Of a DNA stretch of 64,000 nucleotides, positions 27,179 to 36,729 are shown one piece after another. The stretch covers positions 127,685 through 191,684 of the forward strand of contig CALUCE010000002.1 of assembly GCA_943914475.1 (NCBI GenBank). Reading direction: 5' to 3'. The notes below the pieces were generated by a model that was given only the letters and a program-made list of their open reading frames with translations, was not told the origin of the DNA and searched no databases. Each line of letters begins with the position of its first letter. Position 1 is the first letter of the stretch. The stretch comes from an uncultured Anaerococcus sp. (GTDB taxonomy: Bacteria > Bacillota > Clostridia > Tissierellales > Peptoniphilaceae). Made by a program: the position numbers and the translations under genes.

Positions 27179-27637
27179 TTAATTAAATACTTTAAGGAAG
27201 AATTCGCCAAGAAGCGATGAAATTAAAAATGTTCCAACTATAACAAATACCGAAACGATTATACCTTTAAGACCAACTTCTTTGAAGGCTCCCCAATCTT
27301 TTCCTACAATTACTCCAGCATAAGCTAAAATATATGTAATCAAAGCATTTAGGCTAACCAATTCAACATAATGAATGAGCACATCTGCAAATGGTGAGAT
27401 TGGTGATGCAAATAATATTGCAAGTATAGAAGCCCAAAGTACTGGTGATAAAACTTTTATTGGAACTAGGTATGATAAAACATAACCTAAAAGTCCAATA
27501 ATTAGTAACATTAAGCAGCCTATAAGTGAATCAACAAAATTTGCCTGTCCTAAAAAAACATTTGAGATTGTAGCAAACACCATGCCTACTAAGAGAGCTG
27601 TTATTATTCCTTGTATATTTTCTTTAAGTTTATCCAT
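27179..27637 (-). CDS. Small integral membrane protein of the DUF3100-linked module
   Basis: A 152-residue, very hydrophobic protein with about four or five membrane segments (ITALLVGMVFATISNVFL, LIGCLMLLIIGLLGYVLSYLV and others). I do not recognise a named family. Its start overlaps the stop of the 269-residue membrane protein by one base (TAATG), so the two are probably subunits of one transporter or channel. It is last in the operon. Confidence 0.8.
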   Translation of the reverse strand: MDKLKENIQGIITALLVGMVFATISNVFLGQANFVDSLIGCLMLLIIGLLGYVLSYLVPIKVLSPVLWASILAILFASPISPFADVLIHYVELVSLNALITYILAYAGVIVGKDWGAFKEVGLKGIIVSVFVIVGTFLISSLLGEFFLKVFN

Positions 27638-28446
27638 TATTTACCCTCTTTCTTTTTAGAATCTTTGTTTTTCTTTTTTCTGTGTAACTTACCATATAAG
27701 AATTCAGTAATAGGAAGTCCCAAGAATATTCCTAAAGGTAAAGCGATAACACTTGAAATCAAGTTTGAAAGCCCCGCAAAGGCAGACATTTGAGCTTCAA
27801 GCTGTGGATAAGTTTCAATCAAAGCTGATAAACCTGCAGTCATCATCGATGCAGAACCAGCACCAACACCCATTGACGCCCCCAAAGGTCCAATTAATCC
27901 CGTAGAAATTGCAATAGATGAAATAATACTCATTACAATAGGTCCAAGTATTGTTCCTATTATATATACCGCCATAACTCCTCTAAATTCTGCTGAGTGT
28001 GCAGTATATCTTTCTTGAATTAAACCAACATTTGCTTCTCTGCTTAAAGCATGGCACATTCCTATAGATTCTCTTTCTAAACCAAGAAGTAAGGCTATTG
28101 GGAGAGATATAAGAATAGTCCCAAGGTTACCAAAGTTTTGCAGTATCAAAGCAAGACCAGCTTCTTTTATTTCTTGAAGTCTAGATCCTGAAGATACACC
28201 AAGTTTTACTATAAGTAGAGTCATTGCTATACCTAGCATATAGTTAGCATTGTCATATGATTTTTCTGTAACTACTTTGGCTGGAGACATGTAAAAAGCA
28301 AACATAATAAGCATTGACCAAATTAATGGTGAAAATACTATAGCAACATCACCAACTTTTAAAGTTTTTGTTCCTATAAATATAGATAGAATCGATATTA
28401 TTAATACACTAATGTGTAATTTATAATCTTTTAATAAGTCTTTCAT
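27637..28446 (-). CDS. DUF3100-like integral membrane protein
   Basis: A 269-residue polytopic membrane protein that looks like the DUF3100 family. It has many hydrophobic segments and the conserved-looking LGLERESIGMCHALSREANVGLIQERY and GASMGVGAGSASMM. The C-terminus is a lysine-rich cytosolic tail. It is 12 bases downstream of an M20 amidohydrolase and overlaps a second membrane protein, so a role in uptake or efflux of the hydrolase substrate or product is an inference. The family name is from memory and moderately sure. Confidence 0.75.
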   Translation of the reverse strand: MKDLLKDYKLHISVLIISILSIFIGTKTLKVGDVAIVFSPLIWSMLIMFAFYMSPAKVVTEKSYDNANYMLGIAMTLLIVKLGVSSGSRLQEIKEAGLALILQNFGNLGTILISLPIALLLGLERESIGMCHALSREANVGLIQERYTAHSAEFRGVMAVYIIGTILGPIVMSIISSIAISTGLIGPLGASMGVGAGSASMMTAGLSALIETYPQLEAQMSAFAGLSNLISSVIALPLGIFLGLPITEFLYGKLHRKKKNKDSKKKEGK

Positions 28447-28457
28447 TTTTTCTCCTC

Positions 28458-29636
28458 TTAGTTTAATACCTTAAATGCTGTCTCTACAAAAACAGATGCC
28501 GCTTTATAGAAGCTAGACTCATCTAAATCGAATTTACTGTTATGGTTTGGATAAATACTTCCATCATCGTATACTTTTGGATTTGTAAAGAAGATGAAGG
28601 TTGCAGGAACTTCTTTGCCATAAAATGCAAAATCTTCTCCACCCATAGTTGGTCTCTTAAGATATAGTGTATCTCCAGGGAATAGTTCTTCTGTAATATC
28701 CTTCACTTTCTCAGTAAATTTAGGATCATTATCTACAACAGGATAGTATCTTTTATAATTTACTACTGCCTTGGCACCATGTGCATTAGCTATTCCTTCT
28801 GAAACTTCTGTTATTCTTCTTTCTATAATATCTCTTACTTCTTCGTTCAAGCTTCTTGATGTTCCTAGCATATGTACCTTATCAGGAATTATATTTTGGC
28901 TAGAACCACCTTCTATTTTACAAACAGAGATTACACCATTTTCAACTGGTGAAATATCCCTAGAAATAATTCTTTGTAGTGATGTTATTATCTCCGCTGC
29001 AACCACTATAGGATCTATGGCTTCATCTGGTCTTGCACCATGACCACTTTTACCATAAACATCTATTTCAAAAGTATCCATAGCAGCCATCATTTCATTT
29101 TTCATAAAACCAAATGATCCTAGTTCTTCATCTGCGAGTCTTCCTCCATGCATACCAATTACGTAATCAACATCCGGATTTTTTAGAGCACCTTCTTTTA
29201 TCATAGGTTCTGCTCCTCCAGGTATTTCCTCACCAGGTTGGAAAATAAATTTAACATAACCATTAAATTTATCAGTATTTTCACTAATAATCTTTGCTGC
29301 CGTAAGAGCAATAGCTGTATGTGAATCATGTCCACACGCGTGCATTTTTCCTGGATGAGTAGAAGCATATTCTGTACCTGTTTCTTCACAAACTGGTAAT
29401 GCATCCATGTCTGCTCTTATAGCTAAACATTTACCAGGACCTTTGCCTTCTATAGTTGCTACAATACCATTTCCATTTACATATTCCTTATAAGAAATAC
29501 CAAACTCTTCTAATTTATCTTTTACATATTTAGATGTTTTTGGTAAATCTAATTCCAATTCAGGTATCATATGTAAGTCTCTTCTCATTTTTACACACAA
29601 GTCTTGATTTTCTTTTGCAAGTTTAATTGCATCCAT
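28458..29636 (-). CDS. M20-family amidohydrolase (hippurate hydrolase-like)
   Basis: A 392-residue metal-dependent amidohydrolase of the M20D/AmhX-HipO group. RRDLHMIPELELDLPKTS, the metal site MHACGHDSHTAIAL, and GEEIPGGAEPMIKEGAL are typical. These enzymes remove acyl groups from N-acyl amino acids or aryl conjugates; the substrate here is unknown. No signal peptide, so it is cytosolic. It is first in a three-gene operon with two membrane proteins and divergent from a regulator. Confidence 0.9.
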   Translation of the reverse strand: MDAIKLAKENQDLCVKMRRDLHMIPELELDLPKTSKYVKDKLEEFGISYKEYVNGNGIVATIEGKGPGKCLAIRADMDALPVCEETGTEYASTHPGKMHACGHDSHTAIALTAAKIISENTDKFNGYVKFIFQPGEEIPGGAEPMIKEGALKNPDVDYVIGMHGGRLADEELGSFGFMKNEMMAAMDTFEIDVYGKSGHGARPDEAIDPIVVAAEIITSLQRIISRDISPVENGVISVCKIEGGSSQNIIPDKVHMLGTSRSLNEEVRDIIERRITEVSEGIANAHGAKAVVNYKRYYPVVDNDPKFTEKVKDITEELFPGDTLYLKRPTMGGEDFAFYGKEVPATFIFFTNPKVYDDGSIYPNHNSKFDLDESSFYKAASVFVETAFKVLN

Positions 29637-29837
29637 TATGTAATCTCTCCTCTCTTTTTGCCTTAGAATACTTTTTAAAGAACATAGGAATAAAATTCAA
29701 TATATTATCTTTACAATGTCTTAATCATTTCTTTATTTAAAATTTATTTCCTAAATATGTCTTTAACTTAAAGTATCATCTTTGAAAACCTTTGTCAAGT
29801 AATTCTATTTTAAATTTTTTTGTAAATTATTAGTCTC

Positions 29838-29866
29838 TTGGCTTTTAATATACAAAGCCTTATAAT
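29838..29866 (+). promoter_or_regulatory. Promoter of the divergent regulator gene
   Basis: TTGGCT (29838-29843) and TATAAT (29861-29866) are 17 bases apart, ahead of the regulator start at 29899. Confidence 0.6.
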
Positions 29867-29898
29867 AGTATATGGACTATAGTTATAAAGGATATATT

Positions 29899-31152
29899 AT
29901 GAAAATTGTAGTAATTGGAGCAACCGACTCCGTTGACTTAATAGTTGAGTATGTGAAAAATGAATATAAAGATATTGATTTTATTCCTATTAGACACGAT
30001 GAAATCGAGACATTGGATAATATTATCCCACAAATTCCTAAGGATATTGATGGAATATATGCCACAGGTGTAGGCGTTTATAATAGTCTTCACAAGTATA
30101 AATTTAAGTTTCCTATAGTTTTTGCCAAAAGAGGTGGTATAGGTTTAACCAAAACCTTTTATAATATGTATCTAGAAGGTCTAGATTTAAAAGACAAAAC
30201 TATTTCTTTTGATGCTATCGATGAGTTTTATATTACAAACATTATCAAAGAATTTGATATACCAATCAAAAATTACTATATACAAAAAGAATATCAAGAT
30301 AAGAGTGAATCATTTCATATAGAAAATCACTTAAAACTTTATAAAGACGAAAAAATAGACTATATTTTTACATCCTTTGGATATATATATAGCCTTTTTA
30401 AAAAATTAAATCTTCCAGTTAGAAGAATTTATCCATCTAGGATGGATATACTCAATAGCATAAATTCATTGATTGAAGAAATTAACATGGCTAATTTAGA
30501 TAAGAAAAGCTTAATGGTATATAGGGCTAGTGTTAAAAATAACGAAAATTATGGGCAAGCCAAGAACTTATTTACTAAATTTTCAAACTCAGTAGAAGGT
30601 TTTATTACAGAAAATAGTGAAAATTCCTTTACTATTATTACAAATAAAGGGACTGCCACCTGTGACCTAGGTTTAAACTTGATAGTAAACTTTATAGAAC
30701 AAAGAAATCCTATTATTTTAAAGTCTATAAAAATTGGTATAGCTACTGGTTCAACCTTAGGGCAGGCTTTGCAAAATGCAGATATCGCCTTGGAAAACGC
30801 CAGTTTTGATGATAATATCTATTTCTATGATGGTCATGCTATGAAAAAAATAGACAGTAGAAATAAAGATAGCTTTATCCAGTTCTCAACAGAAGAAATA
30901 GAAAAAATTTCTACTAGGACAGGTATTAGAACCAAGCATATACAAAATATATACTTATCTACTATTACCTTAAATAGAAACATCTTTACTAGTGATGAAC
31001 TTGCTGATATTTTAAATCTAACTTCTAGATCTGCAAATAGAATTATCAATTCTCTAATAAGAAATTCTTATGCAAAAGAAGTAGACAACAAAGCCTTTAA
31101 CGAGAATGTTGGTAGGCCCAAAAGACATGTTGAAATAAATTTTAATATCTGA
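29899..31152 (+). CDS. Putative transcriptional regulator with PrpR_N-like sensor and C-terminal HTH
   Basis: A 417-residue protein. The N-terminal half resembles a periplasmic-binding/PrpR_N-type sensor fold (KIVVIGATDSVDLIVEYVK, then GIYATGVGVYNSL). A middle segment is of unknown fold (KIGIATGSTLGQALQNADIAL is reminiscent of a degenerate GGDEF region). The C-terminus has a winged-helix-like part (TSDELADILNLTSRSANRIINSLIRNSYAKEV). The ATG at 29899 has AAAGGA; the upstream in-frame ATG at 29872 lacks a good site. Divergent position suggests it controls the M20/membrane-protein operon. The domain calls are tentative. Confidence 0.7.
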   Translation: MKIVVIGATDSVDLIVEYVKNEYKDIDFIPIRHDEIETLDNIIPQIPKDIDGIYATGVGVYNSLHKYKFKFPIVFAKRGGIGLTKTFYNMYLEGLDLKDKTISFDAIDEFYITNIIKEFDIPIKNYYIQKEYQDKSESFHIENHLKLYKDEKIDYIFTSFGYIYSLFKKLNLPVRRIYPSRMDILNSINSLIEEINMANLDKKSLMVYRASVKNNENYGQAKNLFTKFSNSVEGFITENSENSFTIITNKGTATCDLGLNLIVNFIEQRNPIILKSIKIGIATGSTLGQALQNADIALENASFDDNIYFYDGHAMKKIDSRNKDSFIQFSTEEIEKISTRTGIRTKHIQNIYLSTITLNRNIFTSDELADILNLTSRSANRIINSLIRNSYAKEVDNKAFNENVGRPKRHVEINFNI

Positions 31153-31169
31153 TAATGAATCCCACATAA

Positions 31170-31216
31170 ATAAAAAAGGCTCCTCTCGTTGTACTTACAA
31201 CAAAGAGGGGCCTATT
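31170..31216. terminator. Bidirectional terminator
   Basis: AGGCTCCTCT and AGAGGGGCCT pair with an inner TTGT/ACAA, with A-tract and T-rich flanks, between convergent genes ending at 31152 and 31226. Confidence 0.85.
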
Positions 31217-31225
31217 ATTTTATTC

Positions 31226-33754
31226 CTAATTCACTTTTATCATATATTTAACTTGAGTTTTAGCGTCTCCATCATAGCCTGTGAAGGACTTATCATAAGA
31301 TTGATCCATTTTTACAAGTTCGTCTTTTACTTTTATAAGAGAATCTACCTTATCTAAAGAGTCGCCTGCTTTTTTATCAATTTTATTTATTCCTTGGTCC
31401 ATATAGGTTCCCATGCCTTTGGAGAGTTCTTTGCTTCCTTGGCTAAGTTTCCTATTTCCTTCTGAAAGCTCTGGCATTTTGGAGTTTAGTGTTTTTATTC
31501 CTGCAGAAAGTTCGTTTGAACCTGCTAGTAGTTTTTGGCTTCCTTGGCTATAAAGTCCATTTACTCCTCTATTTAAAAGGATTAGTCCATTATTTAGGTC
31601 AGTAAAGCCATTTTCCAAACTTCCTATACCATAATCTAGGTCGCTATATTTTTCCTTTAGCATTATAGAACCTTGATTTAATTGTTCTGTAGCATTTAAG
31701 AGGCTTCCTACTTGGTCTTTTCCACCCAAAAGTTTTTCCCTAATCATTTGGGATTCTTGGTTTAGCTTTTCGTTGCCCATGGCAAGTTCACTAGATCCAT
31801 CTTCCATAGATTTATAGCCTTCTAGTAGTTTTCCTTGGTTTTCATAAAGGCTATTTACTCCGGCATTTACTTGGGCAGATGATTCTTCTATTTTTCCAAC
31901 TCCTCCAGCAAATTCTCCTAAGGACTTATCAAAGTCTTGCATTTTTTGAGAATATTCTTCTGTGTTTGTGCTCAAAGATTCAAAACCTTGGTCAAACTTC
32001 TTTATACCTTGGTTTAATCCTTCCATACCAGATGCTAAGGCATTGGCATTTTCCTTTAAGGATTGACTTGCTTGACTCATGTTGGCTGAAGCATTGCTTA
32101 AACCTTGGGCTGCTTCTTTCTCCTTATTTAAAACTTCTGTTAATTGTCCTAGGGCTTGGGCCATCTTAGGGTCATTTGCTATATCAGGGTCTTGTGAAAG
32201 ACTTGCTAGCAAGGCTCCTGCTTCTTCTAGGTTTGCACCTATATTTTGGTCTGCATTTGCTGCTGTTCCATTGTTTATAGTTTCTGAAAATTGCTTAGAT
32301 GAATCTTCTAATTTTTGGGAATTTTCAGAAATTTCCTTTAGGGCAAGTCCCAAGTCTTTGATACCTGAGTTTATTTGTAGAGAAGATAAACTTAGTTTAT
32401 TACTTGCATCTTTTAAGGATGCAGAGTTTTTATTTAATTCTCCTATTCCCTCATTCATCTTTCCATAAGAAGCACTTAAATCACTAGTTTTGCTATTTAA
32501 TTCTGAAAATTTACCATTGGCTGTGGAAAGCCCAGTATTTAAAGACTTAGCTCCAGAGCTTAGGGATGAGGTTGCATCATTAAGTTCTTGGATTTTTCCT
32601 GAGTCATTTAATTTCCCTGTGAGTCCTTCTATTTCCTTGGTGTAGGCTGACATATTTTCAGAGTATTTTTCAACTCCATCCTTATATGCCTTGGATCCTT
32701 GGGAAAGTTCATTCAAACCTCCTGAGATTTCTTGGGAACCACCAGATAGCTTATCACTTGCTTTGGCTGATTTGCCAAGATTTTCATCTACTTCCTTGAT
32801 ACCTGAGTTTAAGGCATCAGAACCTTGGGCAAGTTTTGCTGTTCCTTGGGCCAAAGACTCTATACCTTGGGCAAATTGGTCTTGACCTTGAGCAAGTTCT
32901 TGGGTTGCACTTAAAAGTTTGTCTCCGTTAGTCTTTAAAGCTTTGATTCCATCTTTTAATTCTCCTATGGAATTTGCTTTTTCAAGTTCTTTATCATCCA
33001 AGTTTAGGTGGGTGAAACCTATCATTAAAGCTTGGGGATCAAATTTTTCTACATCCATTTCTATGGTAAGAGAATCATTTAGATACTTGTCTATATCAAG
33101 TTCTCCACCAAGATCTGTCTTATCTAGGTCATCTCCCAAACTCTCCTTCATACCAGGAGCCATTAGAGAATTTAGAATAAGTTTTGATCCATCCTTGGTA
33201 ATTTCTCCAGAAGTAAATTCTATATTTTTAACTGTAGAATCTTCTGCTACAAAGGCTATATCTGCGAGATAAGGTCTGTAGATTCTCCTATTTTCTCCAT
33301 TGATATTTACATCTTTATATTCTTTGTTTTCTAAGTCAAGCTTTAGTACCAAGTGACCACTTTTGCCCTTAAGCTCTTCGTAGTCTATCTTGCCACCATC
33401 AAGCTTTGCTTCAAAGTTTACTTCTATAGGAAGGTCTTTGTTGGATTTTCCTTGGTAGTATAGGTCTTTTTTGTCACTTTTCCAAGTAACTTTATCTCCC
33501 TTTTTATTAACCTTATCTGTTGATTTTAAATTTTCTATATCCTTTAAGTTGGTAGTTTCTGAAAAGTCTATATTATTATCTTCAGCGTGCCACACACTAA
33601 CTGTTTTTTCATCATTTATTTTTTCATTTTCCATTGTTGAAAAAACAATCTCACTTCTCTTATTATTTTCACTTTTAGCCATGGCCACACTTGGAGCTAG
33701 GGTAGAAAGAGCTAGGGCTAGGGCCAATGCCTTGGCAATTTTTTTATTTTTCAT
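31226..33754 (-). CDS. Secreted YhgE/Pip-like coiled-coil protein, partner of the MMPL transporter
   Basis: An 842-residue protein with a signal peptide (KNKKIAKALALALALSTLAPSVAMA). A globular region of about 230 residues follows, then about 500 residues of repeats with pattern L..G...L..G (for example GQDQFAQGIESLAQG and AQGSDALNSGIKEV). Such repeats form long helical hairpins in YhgE/Pip/EsaA-like proteins. Unlike YhgE, no membrane segment is visible at the C-terminus, so the product is probably outside the membrane. It overlaps the MMPL gene by 11 bases, so the two likely form one export complex. The cargo is unknown. Confidence 0.82.
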   Translation of the reverse strand: MKNKKIAKALALALALSTLAPSVAMAKSENNKRSEIVFSTMENEKINDEKTVSVWHAEDNNIDFSETTNLKDIENLKSTDKVNKKGDKVTWKSDKKDLYYQGKSNKDLPIEVNFEAKLDGGKIDYEELKGKSGHLVLKLDLENKEYKDVNINGENRRIYRPYLADIAFVAEDSTVKNIEFTSGEITKDGSKLILNSLMAPGMKESLGDDLDKTDLGGELDIDKYLNDSLTIEMDVEKFDPQALMIGFTHLNLDDKELEKANSIGELKDGIKALKTNGDKLLSATQELAQGQDQFAQGIESLAQGTAKLAQGSDALNSGIKEVDENLGKSAKASDKLSGGSQEISGGLNELSQGSKAYKDGVEKYSENMSAYTKEIEGLTGKLNDSGKIQELNDATSSLSSGAKSLNTGLSTANGKFSELNSKTSDLSASYGKMNEGIGELNKNSASLKDASNKLSLSSLQINSGIKDLGLALKEISENSQKLEDSSKQFSETINNGTAANADQNIGANLEEAGALLASLSQDPDIANDPKMAQALGQLTEVLNKEKEAAQGLSNASANMSQASQSLKENANALASGMEGLNQGIKKFDQGFESLSTNTEEYSQKMQDFDKSLGEFAGGVGKIEESSAQVNAGVNSLYENQGKLLEGYKSMEDGSSELAMGNEKLNQESQMIREKLLGGKDQVGSLLNATEQLNQGSIMLKEKYSDLDYGIGSLENGFTDLNNGLILLNRGVNGLYSQGSQKLLAGSNELSAGIKTLNSKMPELSEGNRKLSQGSKELSKGMGTYMDQGINKIDKKAGDSLDKVDSLIKVKDELVKMDQSYDKSFTGYDGDAKTQVKYMIKVN

Positions 33755-35849
33755 AAATCACTTCCTCACTTTCTTTAATTTCTTTTCTATGAGATTTTTT
33801 TAAATCTCTGGTTGTTTTAATAATTAAAGGACTTGCAAAGTATATTATAGATGGCAAGATAATCAAGATTACAAGCATGGAGAATAAGGCACCCCTGGCA
33901 AGCATATGTCCAAATACACTTACTATTTCCATCTTGGAGTAGAAACCAACTCCCATGGTTGCCAGCATAAAGGTTAGGGCTGAACTTATAATGGATGGAG
34001 ATGTCTCTCTGACTGTTGTCTCTATTGCCTCTTGCCTATCTGTTCCATTTTTAATTTCTTCCATCCACCTACTTGTCATTAGGATTGAATAGTCAATGGT
34101 AGAACCAAGTTGGATGGTTCCTATAATGATTGAAGCTACAAAAGGTATGGTCATATTCATATAGAATGGAACTGCCATATTCATTTGTATAGCAAGTTCT
34201 ATAGCCAAAATTAAGAAGATTGGCAAGGTTAAAGATTTTAAAGTTATAAATAAAATCACGAAAACAACCGTTATTGATAGGATATTTACATTTTTAAAAT
34301 CCTTGTCCGCAATCTTTGTCAAATCATCGGTTAGTTCTGCTTCGCCTGTTACATAGGCTTTTTTATCATACTTGTGAGCTATATCTTTTATTTCTTTGAT
34401 TTGCTTATGAACTTCGGGAGAAGCTACCTTGTGGGCTGATTGAAGCATAAGCATTTGATAGCCGTTTTTCTCAAAGGTTTCTATAAGGTCATCTGGCAAG
34501 ACATCATCTGGTATCATAGAACCCTTGATTTGAGCCTTGGATAAAACAGAATTTATTCCATCAATATCCTTTAACTCATCATTCATTTCTTTTAATTCAT
34601 GACCAGATATTCCTTCATTGACGACAACAAAGTGAGTTGATTGCATACCGTAGTCATCTTTTAGTTTTTCTAAAGCCACTATAGATTTTAAATCTCTTGG
34701 TAAAGACCTATCCAAGTTATAGTAAACTTCATAGTTTCTAGCTCCATAAAGAGCTGGTACTAGCAAAACAAAACCTAAAATCAAAAATGCCAAGTGGTGT
34801 TCAGCTACAAGCTTTGATGTTTTTTTAAGCTTTGGTACTAGAGCCTTGTGTTGGTATTTGTGGATTAAGCCATCAAATACTAGGATAAAGGAAGGTAGAA
34901 CAGTAACACAGGTCAATAGTCCAAGGATAACACCCTTTACCATAACCAGACCTATATCCTTACCTAGGGTCAATCTCATTACTACCAAGGCCATAAATCC
35001 TGCTACAGTTGTTAGAGATGAGCCAGAAAGAGCTGTTATTGTCTTATCTATGGCTACTGCCATGGCATCTTCATGGTTTTCATGCTTGTCTCTTTCTTCT
35101 TCATACCTGTGGTAGAGGAAGATTGAATAGTCCATGGTTACAGCAAGTTGCAAAACTGCCGCTATAGCCTTGGTAATGTAGGAAATTTCTCCAAATATAA
35201 AGTTAGTACCCATATTATAAGTAACTGCATAGCCTATATTTATTAGGAAAAATATAGGAATAAAGGTTGATTTGGTAAGGATAGATAGGACTATCAAACT
35301 TAAAATAATAGCTATAGCTGTATAAATAGGTGTTTCCTTATCTGTTAAATCCTTGGTATCTTTTACTACTGGTGAAATACCTGTAAGATAACCATCATCC
35401 TTTACAATTTTCCTAATAGACTCTACAGCCTCTTGGGTAGTTAAAGATGCTGAAGAATTATCAAACTTTACAAAAAGTAGGGTTGAATCTTCCCTATAAA
35501 AGGCATCCCTTACCTCTTCTGGAAGCATATCTTCAGGCACCATAGAAGGTATTAGGCTAGTTCTTGATACTACACTAGATACTCCCTCAACCTTGTCTAT
35601 ATCGTCTTTTATTTCTTCTACCTCGGCATCATTTTTGTTTTCCAAAATTAACATGGAGGTTGCCGCATTTTTAAACTCATCCTCCAAAATCTTTTGCCCT
35701 TGGGTCGATGAAATATCCTGAGGTAGGTAGGATAAGATATCGTAGTTTACCTTACTATTTAAAAACCCATAAATAGCAGGGATGAGCAAAATTGTCGCTA
35801 TGATTAAGATCATACGACTTCTCTTAGTTATAGATTTGCCTAGTTTCAT
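33744..35849 (-). CDS. MMPL/RND-family membrane transporter
   Basis: A 701-residue protein with the two-fold RND layout: TM1, an outer loop of about 150 residues, five TMs, then a repeat of the same. Recognisable MMPL features are LQLAVTMDYSIFLYHRYEEERD and QLGSTIDYSILMTSRWMEEI (one in each half), with the Asp-Tyr pair expected in the proton path. It probably exports a lipid or hydrophobic compound. It is first in a two-gene operon controlled by two TetR-type operators. GAGGTGA precedes the ATG. Confidence 0.93.
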   Translation of the reverse strand: MKLGKSITKRSRMILIIATILLIPAIYGFLNSKVNYDILSYLPQDISSTQGQKILEDEFKNAATSMLILENKNDAEVEEIKDDIDKVEGVSSVVSRTSLIPSMVPEDMLPEEVRDAFYREDSTLLFVKFDNSSASLTTQEAVESIRKIVKDDGYLTGISPVVKDTKDLTDKETPIYTAIAIILSLIVLSILTKSTFIPIFFLINIGYAVTYNMGTNFIFGEISYITKAIAAVLQLAVTMDYSIFLYHRYEEERDKHENHEDAMAVAIDKTITALSGSSLTTVAGFMALVVMRLTLGKDIGLVMVKGVILGLLTCVTVLPSFILVFDGLIHKYQHKALVPKLKKTSKLVAEHHLAFLILGFVLLVPALYGARNYEVYYNLDRSLPRDLKSIVALEKLKDDYGMQSTHFVVVNEGISGHELKEMNDELKDIDGINSVLSKAQIKGSMIPDDVLPDDLIETFEKNGYQMLMLQSAHKVASPEVHKQIKEIKDIAHKYDKKAYVTGEAELTDDLTKIADKDFKNVNILSITVVFVILFITLKSLTLPIFLILAIELAIQMNMAVPFYMNMTIPFVASIIIGTIQLGSTIDYSILMTSRWMEEIKNGTDRQEAIETTVRETSPSIISSALTFMLATMGVGFYSKMEIVSVFGHMLARGALFSMLVILIILPSIIYFASPLIIKTTRDLKKSHRKEIKESEEVIYEK

Positions 35850-35877
35850 TTCTTCACCTCGTTTTTCTCATCAATTC

Positions 35878-35936
35878 TGACTAACGGTCATTTCTAAACT
35901 ATAGTATTATTATAAGCATAAATGACTAAAAGTCAA
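35878..35936 (-). promoter_or_regulatory. MMPL promoter with two TetR-type operators
   Basis: On the minus strand TTGACT (35936-35931) and TATAAT (35914-35909) are 16 bases apart. TGACTAAAAGTCA (35923-35935) is a perfect palindrome over the -35. TGACTAACGGTCA (35878-35890) is a near copy downstream of the -10. The pair is centred 45 bp apart in the gap between the MMPL operon and the TetR gene. Confidence 0.82.
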
Positions 35937-36067
35937 TAATAAATTTAAAAAATTTATAGACCCCCTATAAATCTTAAAACTCCAATATTCCTTGCTTGTA
36001 ATATTTTAAAAAAATGTTATATTAGATATAAGAAATTAGAAGAAAACACAAAAGAAAAGAGGCCCTT

Positions 36068-36670
36068 ATGGCAAACAAGAAAAGTCTTAGAGAAAAAAAT
36101 AAACATAAGAAAGTAAACTCTATGTTAAAATCAGCCCTCCACCTATTTTTAGAAAAGGGCTTTGATAATACTTCCATAGATGAAATTACAAAAAAATCAC
36201 ATGTGGCCAAGGGAACCTTCTACCTCTACTTCAAAGATAAGATCGATATAAGAAACAAACTCATCATAGATAAGTCTTCAGAAATAATAGAAGAAGCCTA
36301 CAACCATACCAGAAACAAAAATTATCCTAGCCTAGAAGATAGGATAATAGATTTTTGTGATTACATAATAAATTGTCTGGCAGGTGACCAGGCCCTCCTA
36401 AAGCTGATCCATAAAAATATATCCTCTTCTTTATATAGGGAAGTTTTAGAAGAAAATGAAGAAGACAATATTATAAAACAAGTCCTTAAAGACTTAGAAG
36501 AAGACTTTAAAGACACCTACACCCAAGATGAACTAATGATAAATCTCTTTATAATCCTTGAAATGCTAGGCTCAGTCCTGTATTCATCCATCATTCACAA
36601 AGAGCCCGCAGATATAGAAGTTATAAAGCCTTATTTGTATAAAAATATAAGAAAAATACTGGCTAATTAA
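36068..36670 (+). CDS. TetR/AcrR-family repressor
   Basis: A 200-residue regulator with an N-terminal TetR helix-turn-helix (ALHLFLEKGFDNTSIDEITKKSHVAKGTFYLYFKDK) and a variable helical ligand domain. It is divergent from the MMPL operon, and the shared gap holds two TGACT-type palindromes, so it very likely represses the transporter genes and perhaps itself. AGAGG lies upstream of the ATG. Confidence 0.92.
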   Translation: MANKKSLREKNKHKKVNSMLKSALHLFLEKGFDNTSIDEITKKSHVAKGTFYLYFKDKIDIRNKLIIDKSSEIIEEAYNHTRNKNYPSLEDRIIDFCDYIINCLAGDQALLKLIHKNISSSLYREVLEENEEDNIIKQVLKDLEEDFKDTYTQDELMINLFIILEMLGSVLYSSIIHKEPADIEVIKPYLYKNIRKILAN

Positions 36671-36695
36671 TTTTTCCTTAATTATATATCCCCAA

Positions 36696-36727
36696 GAAAA
36701 AAACTTCCCAAATCAGGGAAGTCTTTG
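36696..36727. terminator. Bidirectional terminator
   Basis: ACTTCCC (36703-36709) and GGGAAGT (36716-36722) form the stem. On the minus strand the tail is a run of seven Ts, which suits nagA. The plus-strand tail is weaker but serves the TetR gene. Confidence 0.8.
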
Positions 36728-36729
36728 TT

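Noticed and set aside
31879..33272. Several plus-strand open frames antisense to the coiled-coil protein
   Set aside because: The repetitive coding pattern of the real gene leaves the opposite strand open; the products are biased and have no family features.
32079..33700. Calling the 842-residue protein a true YhgE/Pip membrane protein
   Set aside because: It has a cleavable-looking signal peptide and no C-terminal membrane segments, so only the repeat region is alike.
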